Shown here: piece by piece, positions 1 through 5,768 of the stretch
How positions within the stretch are numbered: position 1 is the first letter of the stretch
Layout: each line of letters opens with the position of its first letter
Assembly: GCA_039028695.1 (NCBI GenBank)
Contig: JBCCHN010000123.1
Coordinates: 1-16,123, forward strand
Source: JANQKX01 sp039028695
GTDB taxonomy: Bacteria; Pseudomonadota; Alphaproteobacteria; Kiloniellales; Kiloniellaceae
Length of the DNA stretch: 16,123 nt
Reading direction: 5' to 3'
The notes under the pieces: generated by a model
Database searches by the model: none
Seen by the model: only the letters and a program-made list of their open reading frames with translations
Told to the model about the DNA's origin: nothing
Program-made: the position numbers and the translations under genes

Positions 1-725
1 GCGAGGGCAGCCAACCCGGCGAGCAAGGTTCCCCATACCGTTGGGCTGCCCCATCCCAGATCTGGTCCTTGCATGATCCCAAAAATGGTCAGGGTGAGCC
101 CGCCCACCAGGTTGAAGAGACCCCCGCCATCGAAGGGCGCGCGCTCGGGTGGGCGCGGCGGGTCCTCCCAAAAGAGCCAGACCACCCCGGCGGCGGCCAG
201 GACGATGGGCGGATTGATCCAAAAGATCCAGCGCCACGATGCGAATTCGGTCAAAAGCCCGCCCACAAAGGGCCCCGAGGCTAAGAAGATGCAGCCCACG
301 GCCCCATAGATGCCAAAGGCCTGGCCCCGCTCCTCCTCGGGAAAGATGATCGAGAGCATGGCCATGGAGGCGGGAAAGATCATGGCTGCGCCCACCCCCT
401 GTGCCGCCCGGGCGGCGAGCATGCTGACGTCGTTATGGGCCAATCCACAGGCGATGGAGGTGGCACCGAACAGCAAAAAGCCGCCGATGAAGATGCGCTT
501 GAAGCCGACGATATCGCACACCTTGCCGCTGGCTGCCACCAAACAACTCAGCACCAGCAGATAAATGTTGACCACCCAATGGCTTTCGATTGTGCTGAGG
601 CCTAAGTCCCGCTTCATGGTGGGCAAGGCCACCCCCACCACGGTCTCGTCCAGGGTAAAGACGCCCAGCGCGATACCCATGGCACCGAGCAGCCACCATT
701 TTTTGTTGTCCGCCTTGATGATCAC
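1..725 (-). CDS. MFS drug exporter, DHA2 (EmrB/QacA-like) family, partial
   Basis: This is the N-terminal part (about 241 residues) of a proton-driven multidrug exporter in the inner membrane; the C-terminal half lies beyond the left edge. Reading the minus strand from a GTG at 725 gives a continuous frame starting V-I-I-K-A-D-N-K-K-W-W. It carries DHA2 signatures: TLDETVVGVALP in the first membrane segment, a motif-A-like GKVCDIVGFKR loop, RAAQGVGAAMIFPA, the motif-C-like GPFVGGLL, and WRWIFWINPP at the end of the sixth segment. An in-frame TGA 13 codons upstream limits the start; no ATG lies between them and no good ribosome binding site precedes the GTG, so the exact start is uncertain. 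It lies downstream of the GNAT gene on the same strand. Family assignment is secure, substrate unknown. Confidence 0.85.
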   Translation of the reverse strand, partial: MIIKADNKKWWLLGAMGIALGVFTLDETVVGVALPTMKRDLGLSTIESHWVVNIYLLVLSCLVAASGKVCDIVGFKRIFIGGFLLFGATSIACGLAHNDVSMLAARAAQGVGAAMIFPASMAMLSIIFPEEERGQAFGIYGAVGCIFLASGPFVGGLLTEFASWRWIFWINPPIVLAAAGVVWLFWEDPPRPPERAPFDGGGLFNLVGGLTLTIFGIMQGPDLGWGSPTVWGTLLAGLAAL

Positions 726-744
726 GGGCGCGGCCCGCCGGGCG

Positions 745-757
745 ATGAGGTCCTCAT
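745..757. promoter_or_regulatory. Perfect 13-bp palindrome upstream of the DHA2 exporter
   Basis: ATGAGG-T-CCTCAT is a perfect inverted repeat about 20 bp upstream of the exporter's GTG start. It could be an operator or a small mRNA hairpin. No regulator gene is adjacent within the window, so its function is a guess. Confidence 0.3.
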
Positions 758-867
758 GGCCTCAGCCTAGCGCCGATGGGAGGGGATGGAAATGGCGAGT
801 TGCGGCTAAGGGCAAAACGGAACGGCATTGATACTTGGGATTCGGATATTCTGGCCTGTCACTAGTA

Positions 868-1368
868 TTAAAGCACCAGCTTCATCAGAATGGCTTTGTC
901 CGTGTCGCCGGGATCGCCCGCTCGGTCGTCGTCCTTAAAGCCGCAGGAGCGATAAAGCGGGATGGCTTCGTAGTGGCGGGGCAGGGCGCCCAGGATCATC
1001 TCGGTAAAGCCCATGGCCCGGGCGCGTTCCATTAAGTCCTGCACCAGGGCTCGGCCGGCGCCCAGGCCGCGGGCGGCCGCGCGCACGAACATGCGATTCA
1101 TTTCGCAGGTGCCGTCGCCCACGTCTTTCAGCATGAGAATGCCGACGGGTTCCTGACCCTGATAAGCGAGAAGGCATTCCCCTCGGGGCGGATTGTAATG
1201 GACCAAAACGTCGCGGATCTGCTCGTCGAATTTTTGATGGGTCAAATAGTGGGCGATTTCATGGCTCATGTCCGGATAGCGCTCGTGCAGCCAAGCGATG
1301 AATTCGTAGGCGAGGTCGTAAGCAACGAGGGCATCTTCTTGCGAGCGGGCGGGTCTAATCTTTATCAA
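868..1368 (-). CDS. GNAT-family N-acetyltransferase
   Basis: A 166-residue protein of typical single-domain GNAT size, expected to transfer an acetyl group from acetyl-CoA to an amine in the cytoplasm. The acetyl-CoA binding motif A is clear at residues 94-108 (FVRAAARGLGAGRAL, with R-G-L-G-A-G as the pyrophosphate loop). The C-terminal IPLYRSCGF segment (about 136-144) matches the conserved GNAT Tyr and GF region. The start is a TTG at 1368, followed by I-K-I-R-P, a normal GNAT opening. No ATG lies between it and the upstream in-frame stop, so TTG is the best start, with only a weak AAGG ahead of it. It sits between the glutathione transferase and the DHA2 exporter on the same strand. Substrate cannot be told. 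Confidence 0.85.
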   Translation of the reverse strand: MIKIRPARSQEDALVAYDLAYEFIAWLHERYPDMSHEIAHYLTHQKFDEQIRDVLVHYNPPRGECLLAYQGQEPVGILMLKDVGDGTCEMNRMFVRAAARGLGAGRALVQDLMERARAMGFTEMILGALPRHYEAIPLYRSCGFKDDDRAGDPGDTDKAILMKLVL

Positions 1369-1405
1369 GGGCTCGGCCTTGTGGCGGCGTGCAGGTGTGC
1401 TCCAG

Positions 1406-1435
1406 TCTTAGCAAAAGCCTTCTTAGCAAAAGCCT
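1406..1435. repeat. 15-bp perfect tandem duplication
   Basis: TCTTAGCAAAAGCCT occurs twice back to back (1406-1420 and 1421-1435) between the end of the glutathione transferase gene and the start of the GNAT gene. It looks like a recent slippage duplication. Confidence 0.85.
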
Positions 1436-1460
1436 ATGAATTTGTCTTTTGCGCAAAGCC

Positions 1461-2162
1461 TCAGCAACAGGCGTCGGTGGCGCAGGTCTTGCCGAAGGCG
1501 CCATCCGCGACGGCACAGCCACGCCCCAGGTAGGTTTGTTCCGATAGATAAAAGCCGGTAAAGGCCTCTTCAAAGTCCGGAGTAACGGAGGCTTCCGCCA
1601 AGCCGGTTTGTAAAAGCCGGTCTTGCCACCTTTTGAGCTTGGGACGATCGCCGACAAAGTCGTAGCAAGTGCGCGTCTCGATGATACGGGCCCGGTGCAG
1701 CAGAGGCAGCCAGGCGATGTCCACCATACCCGGTTCATTACCGGCAAAAAACGGCGCCTCGCCAAGCTGCTTTTCAATGCGGTCGAAGGCTTGGCCCAGT
1801 TTGCCACTGCGCTCTTGCAAGACTGTTTCATCCGGGCTGCGCTGGGCGCTGCATTGGACCAGGTAATTCTTGCTGGCCAGATAACTCCAGGCCCGGTTTT
1901 GAGCCCGAACCTCCGGTGATACGTTGGATTGAAGGGGGGGATAGGCTTCTTCGAGATATTCAACGATGGCGTCCGACTCGAACAATGCCGTGCCCTTGTC
2001 CGTCACCAGAACCGGGACCTGCCCGTTCGGCGATAGGTCCAAAAACCATTGGGGCTTGTCCTGCAAGCTGATGAATTCAAGATCATAGTCCAGGTCTTTG
2101 GCCTCCAAAAGGGCGGTGACCCGCTGGACGAAGGGACAAATCTTAAAGCTGATTACTTTCAT
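1461..2162 (-). CDS. Omega-like glutathione S-transferase with Cys-rich C-terminal tail
   Basis: A 233-residue cytoplasmic glutathione transferase. The thioredoxin-fold domain holds CPFVQR at residues 9-14, with Cys9 as likely catalytic residue. NGQVPVL follows with cis-Pro50, then FESDAIVEYLEE with Glu62-Ser63 for glutathione binding. The helical domain follows, with GMVDIAWLPLL near 145-155. A Cys in a CPF motif is typical of omega-class enzymes, which do thiol transfer and reduction and in animals reduce methylated arsenicals. The unusual part is the tail: Cys216, Cys227, Cys232 and Cys233, the last two ending the protein. It is divergent from an ArsR-type repressor gene that also encodes a Cys-rich tail, 94 bp apart, suggesting the repressor controls it in response to a soft metal or thiol-reactive compound. 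The metal link is inference. Confidence 0.88.
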   Translation of the reverse strand: MKVISFKICPFVQRVTALLEAKDLDYDLEFISLQDKPQWFLDLSPNGQVPVLVTDKGTALFESDAIVEYLEEAYPPLQSNVSPEVRAQNRAWSYLASKNYLVQCSAQRSPDETVLQERSGKLGQAFDRIEKQLGEAPFFAGNEPGMVDIAWLPLLHRARIIETRTCYDFVGDRPKLKRWQDRLLQTGLAEASVTPDFEEAFTGFYLSEQTYLGRGCAVADGAFGKTCATDACC

Positions 2163-2231
2163 GATACGGCCTTTTTAAAAAAGGGAAGGGCCTTGATGCC
2201 GTCCTATCGACTAAGGTATGGTGTTATTGTT

Positions 2232-2253
2232 TCAATATTTCAAGAGAAATTGA
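2232..2253. promoter_or_regulatory. Candidate ArsR operator (imperfect inverted repeat)
   Basis: TCAATATTTC-AAGA-GAAATTGA forms an inverted repeat whose arms pair as TCAAT/ATTGA and TTC/GAA, with a two-base bulge. It lies just upstream of the ArsR start codon, in the 94-bp divergent region shared with the glutathione transferase. ArsR/SmtB proteins bind A+T-rich imperfect inverted repeats of this general kind, so it is a reasonable autoregulatory operator. Confidence 0.5.
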
Positions 2254-2256
2254 GAT

Positions 2257-2586
2257 ATGAAGGAAAAACAGGCGATACAGATGATGGCGGCCCTCTCCCA
2301 GGAAACTCGCTTGCGGATCGTGCGCTACTTGGTGCGCCGGGGCGCGCAGGGAGCCTCAGCGGGTGAGATCGGTATCAAGGTCAAGGCAGCCTCGTCGCGG
2401 GCTTCCTTTCACCTGTCCGCGCTGGAGCAGGCCGGTGTGATCTCGTCGGAGCGCCAATCCCGCCACATCATTTACCGGGCCGAGGTGAAAAAGCTCGGCC
2501 GGTTAATGTCGTTCCTGCTCAACGACTGTTGCAACGACGACCCGGAAATTTGGGCTTGTTGCTTGAACAAGCGAGACTGCTGCTAG
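2257..2586 (+). CDS. ArsR/SmtB-family repressor with Cys-pair C-terminus
   Basis: A 109-residue winged-helix repressor. Residues 7-25 (MAALSQETRLRIVRYLV) and the recognition region ASSRASFHLSALEQAGVI (about 45-62) are typical of ArsR proteins, followed by the wing S-E-R-Q-S-R-H-I-I-Y. The canonical ELCVC metal motif in the recognition helix is absent. Instead the C-terminus carries Cys91-Cys92, Cys101-Cys102 and Cys108-Cys109. This recalls ArsR proteins whose arsenite site uses C-terminal Cys residues, such as the Acidithiobacillus ferrooxidans type. The ATG at 2257 fits, with a purine-rich AAGAGAAA ahead of it. It is divergent from the Cys-tailed glutathione transferase, its likely target. 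Arsenite, antimonite or another thiophilic ligand is plausible; the ligand is inferred. Confidence 0.9.
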   Translation: MKEKQAIQMMAALSQETRLRIVRYLVRRGAQGASAGEIGIKVKAASSRASFHLSALEQAGVISSERQSRHIIYRAEVKKLGRLMSFLLNDCCNDDPEIWACCLNKRDCC

Positions 2587-2630
2587 GTGCCGATTCTTGG
2601 CGACCGCCTGCTACTTAACGACGGGCTAGA

Positions 2631-3350
2631 TCATCGCGGCCCTTGGCAAAGCAAATCCAGCTCCGCGTCAGTAAAGCCAAAGCCACGCATCATTTCGATG
2701 TGCGCTGGACTGCCGATATAGCGGTCCAAAACCCGGTCCGCGGCAAGTCGTCGGTTTTCGTCCTGCGGGGCAAAGGCGAAGGCGCCGGCGGCCGGTTTCA
2801 GTTCCTCGACCGGGATCGCCAGGTGCCGAAGGTCCCAATCTGGATGCTGCGCTAAGAAGCCCGTATGGGCGCGTTCCACACTGGCAAAGGCGGCGGCCCG
2901 GCCCTCCCGCACCGCCGTGGCCGCGTCCTGGTAGGTTTCAAAGACCGAGATGCGGTGATCTGGCACGCCGAAAGCTAGGGCCCGCTGGTGCTGCAACTGG
3001 TGGCGCACCACGGCCAAGCGCCCCTCACGATGGGCAGCCAAGGAGCGGTAGCCGGCAATCGATAAAGGATTGTCGGCGCCAATCAGGAGGCCGTCGGGCA
3101 GCAGCCAAATGGGGCGGCTGAAACAAGCCCGCCGCGCGCGCTCTTGGGTGATAATCAGGCCCGTGGTCATCTGCCAGCGCCCTTGGTTAAGGCCGGGCAA
3201 AAGCGCGGCAAATTCCGTTTCGATCGGCGTGAAGGGGCCGTCATCTAATTCTGTGGCCACATGCCGGGCCACGGCCACGTCACAGCCGGTTACCTCTCCC
3301 TCGGCGTCGCGAAAATTGAAGGGCGGTTCCTCAAGAAAGGCGAACTTCAT
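2631..3350 (-). CDS. Solute-binding-fold protein (SBP_bac_3 type) without signal peptide
   Basis: A 239-residue protein of the amino-acid-type periplasmic binding fold. It opens directly with the fold: M-K-F-A-F-L-E-E-P-P-F-N-F-R-D, then TGCDVAVARHVA. The stretch ALLPGLNQGRWQMTTGLIIT and its continuation QERARRACFSRP match the family's lobe-one signature, including Arg71, which usually binds a ligand carboxylate. In the second lobe the usual G-R-x-D-A is G-R-A-A-A, so the Asp that binds an alpha-amino group seems lost. No signal peptide or lipobox precedes the fold. The ATG at 3350 has an AGGAG site and overlaps the MerR stop codon (ATGA), indicating translational coupling. It may be a cytosolic ligand sensor for the MerR protein or an enzyme on this fold, as cyclohexadienyl dehydratases are. 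Confidence 0.8.
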   Translation of the reverse strand: MKFAFLEEPPFNFRDAEGEVTGCDVAVARHVATELDDGPFTPIETEFAALLPGLNQGRWQMTTGLIITQERARRACFSRPIWLLPDGLLIGADNPLSIAGYRSLAAHREGRLAVVRHQLQHQRALAFGVPDHRISVFETYQDAATAVREGRAAAFASVERAHTGFLAQHPDWDLRHLAIPVEELKPAAGAFAFAPQDENRRLAADRVLDRYIGSPAHIEMMRGFGFTDAELDLLCQGPR

Positions 3351-3712
3351 GTTTGGTTCTCCTGATCGGGCGCGCCGTAGCTGGCAATCTTGACTGCCAA
3401 GACTGCCTCGCAGCGATCCAATTTTTCCCGGCGTCGCCGCAACTGCTCGGAATGATCCAGCAAGATCTTTCGCCGCTCCGGGATGGTTTCGGGGCCGGCT
3501 TGCGCCAAATGGGTGAAGCGGCGCATTTCCTTGAGGGGCATGCCGGATTCGCGTAGCCAATAGAGTAAGGTCAGCCACTCGACGTTTTCTTGACTGAAGT
3601 CCCTGTTGCCATTGGTCGTGCGATGGACCTTTGGCAACATTTTGGATTTTTCGTAGTACCGGATGGTATCCGGGCTCAACCCGCAAGCGGCGGCAGCTTC
3701 GGATATACGCAT
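3347..3712 (-). CDS. MerR-family transcriptional regulator
   Basis: A 121-residue regulator with the MerR helix-turn-helix and wing: RISEAAAACGLSPDTIRYYE at residues 2-21, then K-M-L-P and N-G-N-R-D-F-S. The hinge region L-R-E-S-G-M-P-L-K-E-M and a C-terminal dimerization coiled coil follow, rich in Arg and Glu and ending near residue 110. No Cys pair suggests metal sensing, and there is no effector domain, so the ligand input is not in this protein. The ATG at 3712 is preferred over an upstream TTG because GGAG lies six bases before it and the family motif begins right after. Its stop overlaps the start of the binding-fold protein, so the two are made together. It probably autoregulates from the promoter at 3744-3774. 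Confidence 0.92.
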   Translation of the reverse strand: MRISEAAAACGLSPDTIRYYEKSKMLPKVHRTTNGNRDFSQENVEWLTLLYWLRESGMPLKEMRRFTHLAQAGPETIPERRKILLDHSEQLRRRREKLDRCEAVLAVKIASYGAPDQENQT

Positions 3713-3743
3713 GTCTGGCTCCAATCCACGGTGGTGTCCCGCC

Positions 3744-3774
3744 TACCTACCGGGTTGGAGTAACTCCAAGTCAA
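3744..3774 (-). promoter_or_regulatory. MerR-type promoter with palindromic operator
   Basis: On the minus strand TTGACT (3774-3769) is followed by a 19-bp spacer and a TAGGTA -10-like hexamer (3749-3744). A palindrome, TTGGAGT-A-ACTCCAA (3755-3769), fills most of the spacer and overlaps the end of the -35. A 19-bp spacer with a dyad between the hexamers is the hallmark of promoters that MerR proteins activate by DNA distortion. It points at the merR-like gene about 30 bp downstream, implying autoregulation of the two-gene operon. The -10 is a poor match, as is common for activated promoters. Confidence 0.75.
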
Positions 3775-3857
3775 GGGGCTCGGCAAAAAGAGTCAAAAAA
3801 GGGGGATCGCGCTTTACCAGGACCAGACCGTCTGGAGAGGGAGGGGCGCTGTGTGCG

Positions 3858-4207
3858 TTATTCAACCGCCGCAATGCAGATGATCTCGATGCCGTAGCCC
3901 TCCCCGGCGAGGCGGGTTTCGCCGCAGGCCCGGGCCGGGGCGCAGCCCTCGGGGATCCAAGCGTCCCACACCGCGTTCATGTCATCATAGTCGCCGATGT
4001 GGGCCAGCCAGATGGTTGTGCTGAGCAGGCGGGTCTTGTCCGAGCCTGCCGCCGCCAAGAGTCGATCGATCTTGGCCAGGCTTTCGGCGGTTTGCTTCGA
4101 GATGGGCGCTCCCGCCGTGCCGCATTGGCCGGCAACCAAATCAGGCCGTTTTGCACCACGGCCTGGCTCATCCGCCTGCCGACCTCGATACGCTTGATGT
4201 CCGTCAT
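3858..4207 (-). pseudogene. RidA-family gene, frameshifted
   Basis: RidA-family proteins hydrolyse reactive enamine/imine intermediates from amino acid metabolism. The first 25 residues read MTDIKRIEVGRRMSQAVVQN and continue G-L-I-W-L from the ATG at 4207. The rest reads in another frame from AGQCGTAGAPISKQTAESLA through LLSTTIWLAHIGDYDDMNAV to an end at I-I-C-I-A-A-V-E. The frames meet near 4130-4137; one missing G there (TTG-GCC-GGC-CAA expected) would restore L-I-W-L-A-G-Q. The assembled length would be about 116 residues, normal for the family, and both halves are otherwise well conserved. The lesion is therefore recent or a sequencing error. An AGAGAG site precedes the ATG. If real, the gene is inactive. 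Confidence 0.8.
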
Positions 4208-4344
4208 TTCAACTCTCTCTGTTGCGGGTTTGGAACAGCTCAAGCATTATCGCCGGCACCTTCATGGGCAACGCAGAATTTCTATGGCTTGCTTCACGCC
4301 GTTTAGCAGGACGACAAGTTCGCCATCGGCGCGCAGTTGGACCG
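4208..4344. other. Intergenic region upstream of the attenuator
   Basis: This stretch between the RidA start and the attenuator promoter shows no convincing gene. On the minus strand a weak promoter-like pair (TTGCCC at 4271-4266 and TAATGC at 4249-4244, 16 bp apart) could serve the RidA gene. Confidence 0.4.
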
Positions 4345-4374
4345 TTGACAGGTTCTGTTGATTTTTTCTATCGT
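4345..4374 (+). promoter_or_regulatory. Sigma-70-type promoter for leader peptide and MFS exporter
   Basis: A perfect TTGACA -35 (4345-4350) is followed by an 18-bp spacer and TATCGT (4369-4374), a four-of-six -10 match. Transcription would begin near 4381, leaving about 20 bases before the leader ATG at 4401, just enough for the AGGAAGG ribosome binding site (4384-4390). The placement is what an attenuated leader transcript needs. Confidence 0.7.
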
Positions 4375-4400
4375 GTTGGTGATAGGAAGGAACAATAGAA

Positions 4401-4448
4401 ATGAACATCATCATCGTCGTCGTGCAGAAAAGGCGCTCGGGCCCGTAA
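4401..4448 (+). CDS. Leader peptide MNIIIVVVQKRRSGP with Ile/Val codon run
   Basis: A 15-codon frame from ATG at 4401 to TAA at 4446-4448 has AGGAAGG ten bases upstream of its start. Codons 3-8 are three Ile (ATC) and three Val (GTC, GTC, GTG). Such runs are the sensing element of leader-peptide attenuators: the ribosome stalls on them when charged Ile- or Val-tRNA is scarce. Its stop codon lies in the loop of a hairpin (4437-4458), and an intrinsic terminator begins 26 bases after the stop. The next gene is a Bcr/CflA-type exporter rather than an ilv gene. The peptide is probably not functional in itself. It could also sense ribosome-stalling antibiotics. The frame is directly visible; the regulatory role is inferred from layout. 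Confidence 0.75.
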   Translation: MNIIIVVVQKRRSGP

Positions 4449-4477
4449 CGGACCCCGAAACGATTTTCCATGCGCCT
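4431..4477 (+). promoter_or_regulatory. Candidate antiterminator of the leader attenuator
   Basis: AGGCGC (4431-4436) is exactly complementary to GCGCCT (4472-4477), and the latter includes the first four bases of the terminator's 5' arm (4474-4477), so the two structures exclude each other. Enclosed between them is a hairpin pairing TCGGG (4437-4441) with CCCGA (4454-4458) and CCG (4443-4445) with CGG (4449-4451), with the leader's UAA stop in its loop. A ribosome stalled on the Ile codons would leave 4431 onward free and allow antitermination. A ribosome reaching the stop would block it and allow termination. Confidence 0.55.
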
Positions 4478-4502
4478 CCGAATAAACGGGGGCTTTTTTT
4501 TT
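4474..4502 (+). terminator. Rho-independent terminator between leader and exporter
   Basis: GCCTCCG (4474-4480) pairs with CGGGGGC (4487-4493), seven pairs including one G-U, across an AATAAA loop. Nine T's follow directly (4494-4502). It lies inside the 5' leader, 49 bases before the exporter ATG, so it must be read through for the exporter to be expressed from the upstream promoter. Confidence 0.85.
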
Positions 4503-4551
4503 GCCTTTTGGCGAAGGGCCCCATTGGGCGGCAATTTGGGGAAGGTAAGAG

Positions 4552-5760
4552 ATGGAGCAAGTCACGGCCAAAGCGCCAAAGTTGGTGACACTGATCCTGC
4601 TAAGCGGACTATCCGTTGTCTCGCTGAACATGTTCTTGCCGTCGCTGGCCACCATGGCGGCCGACTTTGAGGCGCCTTACGCGATCGTAAATCTCTCCAT
4701 CGCGGGCTATGCGGCCATGACGGCGGTCCTGCAATTGATCGTTGGGCCCTTGTCCGACCGTTTTGGCCGCCGGCCGGTCATACTCGTTGCTCTGACCCTT
4801 TTTTGTCTGGCGTCGCTGGGATGTTTCCTGGCCAGCGATATCGCCGTTTTTTTGGTCTTCCGGATGCTCCAGGCGGCCATTGTTTCCGGCTATACGGTGT
4901 CCCTGGCCGTGGTTCGGGACTGCACGGGCACGCAAAAAGCGGCCAGTCTGATGGGCTACATGGCCATGGCCTATGCGGTTGCGCCCATGATCGGTCCCAC
5001 CTTCGGCGGCGTTCTGGGGGAGGCCTTTGGATGGCGGGCCAATTTTGCCGTCTTTGCCCTGTTCGGGGCGGCGATGTTGATCTTGTGCTTTTTCGATTTG
5101 CGTGAAACCAATGCCAATCCGTCTAAGACCCTGACGCAGCAGCTCAGAGCCTATCCCGAGCTTATCGGGTCGCGCCGTTTCTGGGGCTACGCCTTTTGCA
5201 TGGCCTTCTCGATTGGCGGATTTTACACTTTTTTGGGCGGGGCACCTTTTGTGGCGTCCGTGCTATTTGAGATCTCCTCGGCGACGCTGGGCATCTACAT
5301 CGGCAGCATCACCTGCGGGTTCCTCTTTGGCAGTTTTCTCGCTGGCCGCTATGCCGTGCGGTTTCCCCTAACGACCATGATGATCGCCGGGCGCATCGTG
5401 GCCTCTGTCGGCTTGCTGATTGGGTTGGCTTTTTTATCGATTGGGATCGTGCACGAAGCCACTCTTTTTGGCGCTTGTATTTTCTACGGCATGGGAAACG
5501 GGATCACCCTGCCGAGCAGTAACGCGGGCGCTCTGTCGGTGCGGCCGGCATTGGCGGGCAGCGCGGCTGGTCTGTCGGGAGCGATCACGGTTGCCGGAGG
5601 CGGCCTCATGTCCGGCGTCACCGGTTTGCTCCTCACCGAACAAACGGCGGCCCCTGTTTTGCTGGCCATGATGCTTTTATCCGCCGTTTTGGGGCTTGCC
5701 GCCGCCCTTTATGTGCGCTGGCTGGACCGGCAAGAAGCTGGGTTAGATAACAATTCCTGA
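4552..5760 (+). CDS. MFS drug exporter, Bcr/CflA family
   Basis: A 402-residue inner-membrane transporter with 12 predicted membrane segments, the usual Bcr/CflA length. Members pump out drugs such as bicyclomycin and chloramphenicol, and some pump amino acids or dipeptides, by proton antiport. Residues 1-40 give the first segment with S-L-N-M-F-L-P-S-L. Motif A is GPLSDRFGRRPV near 65-76. Motif-C-like MAYAVAPMIGPTFGGVLGEAFGWRA carries the Bcr/CflA P-x-x-G-P-x-x-G-G and W-R elements. The ATG at 4552 has GGGAAGG about six bases upstream. The gene follows the Ile/Val leader and terminator, so its expression should depend on ribosome progress through the leader. It converges on the O-methyltransferase with an eight-base gap. 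Substrate unknown. Confidence 0.9.
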   Translation: MEQVTAKAPKLVTLILLSGLSVVSLNMFLPSLATMAADFEAPYAIVNLSIAGYAAMTAVLQLIVGPLSDRFGRRPVILVALTLFCLASLGCFLASDIAVFLVFRMLQAAIVSGYTVSLAVVRDCTGTQKAASLMGYMAMAYAVAPMIGPTFGGVLGEAFGWRANFAVFALFGAAMLILCFFDLRETNANPSKTLTQQLRAYPELIGSRRFWGYAFCMAFSIGGFYTFLGGAPFVASVLFEISSATLGIYIGSITCGFLFGSFLAGRYAVRFPLTTMMIAGRIVASVGLLIGLAFLSIGIVHEATLFGACIFYGMGNGITLPSSNAGALSVRPALAGSAAGLSGAITVAGGGLMSGVTGLLLTEQTAAPVLLAMMLLSAVLGLAAALYVRWLDRQEAGLDNNS

Positions 5761-5768
5761 AGGACAGC

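Noticed and set aside
1355..1963. A 202-codon minus-strand open frame.
   Set aside because: It overlaps the glutathione transferase in another frame and lacks any motif.
2631..3686. A longer version of the solute-binding-fold protein starting within the MerR gene.
   Set aside because: The extra N-terminus is the MerR gene read in another frame; the ATG at 3350 has an AGGAG site and begins the fold.
4262..4534. A 90-codon minus-strand open frame over the attenuator.
   Set aside because: It covers the promoter, leader and terminator on the opposite strand and has no ribosome site or domain.
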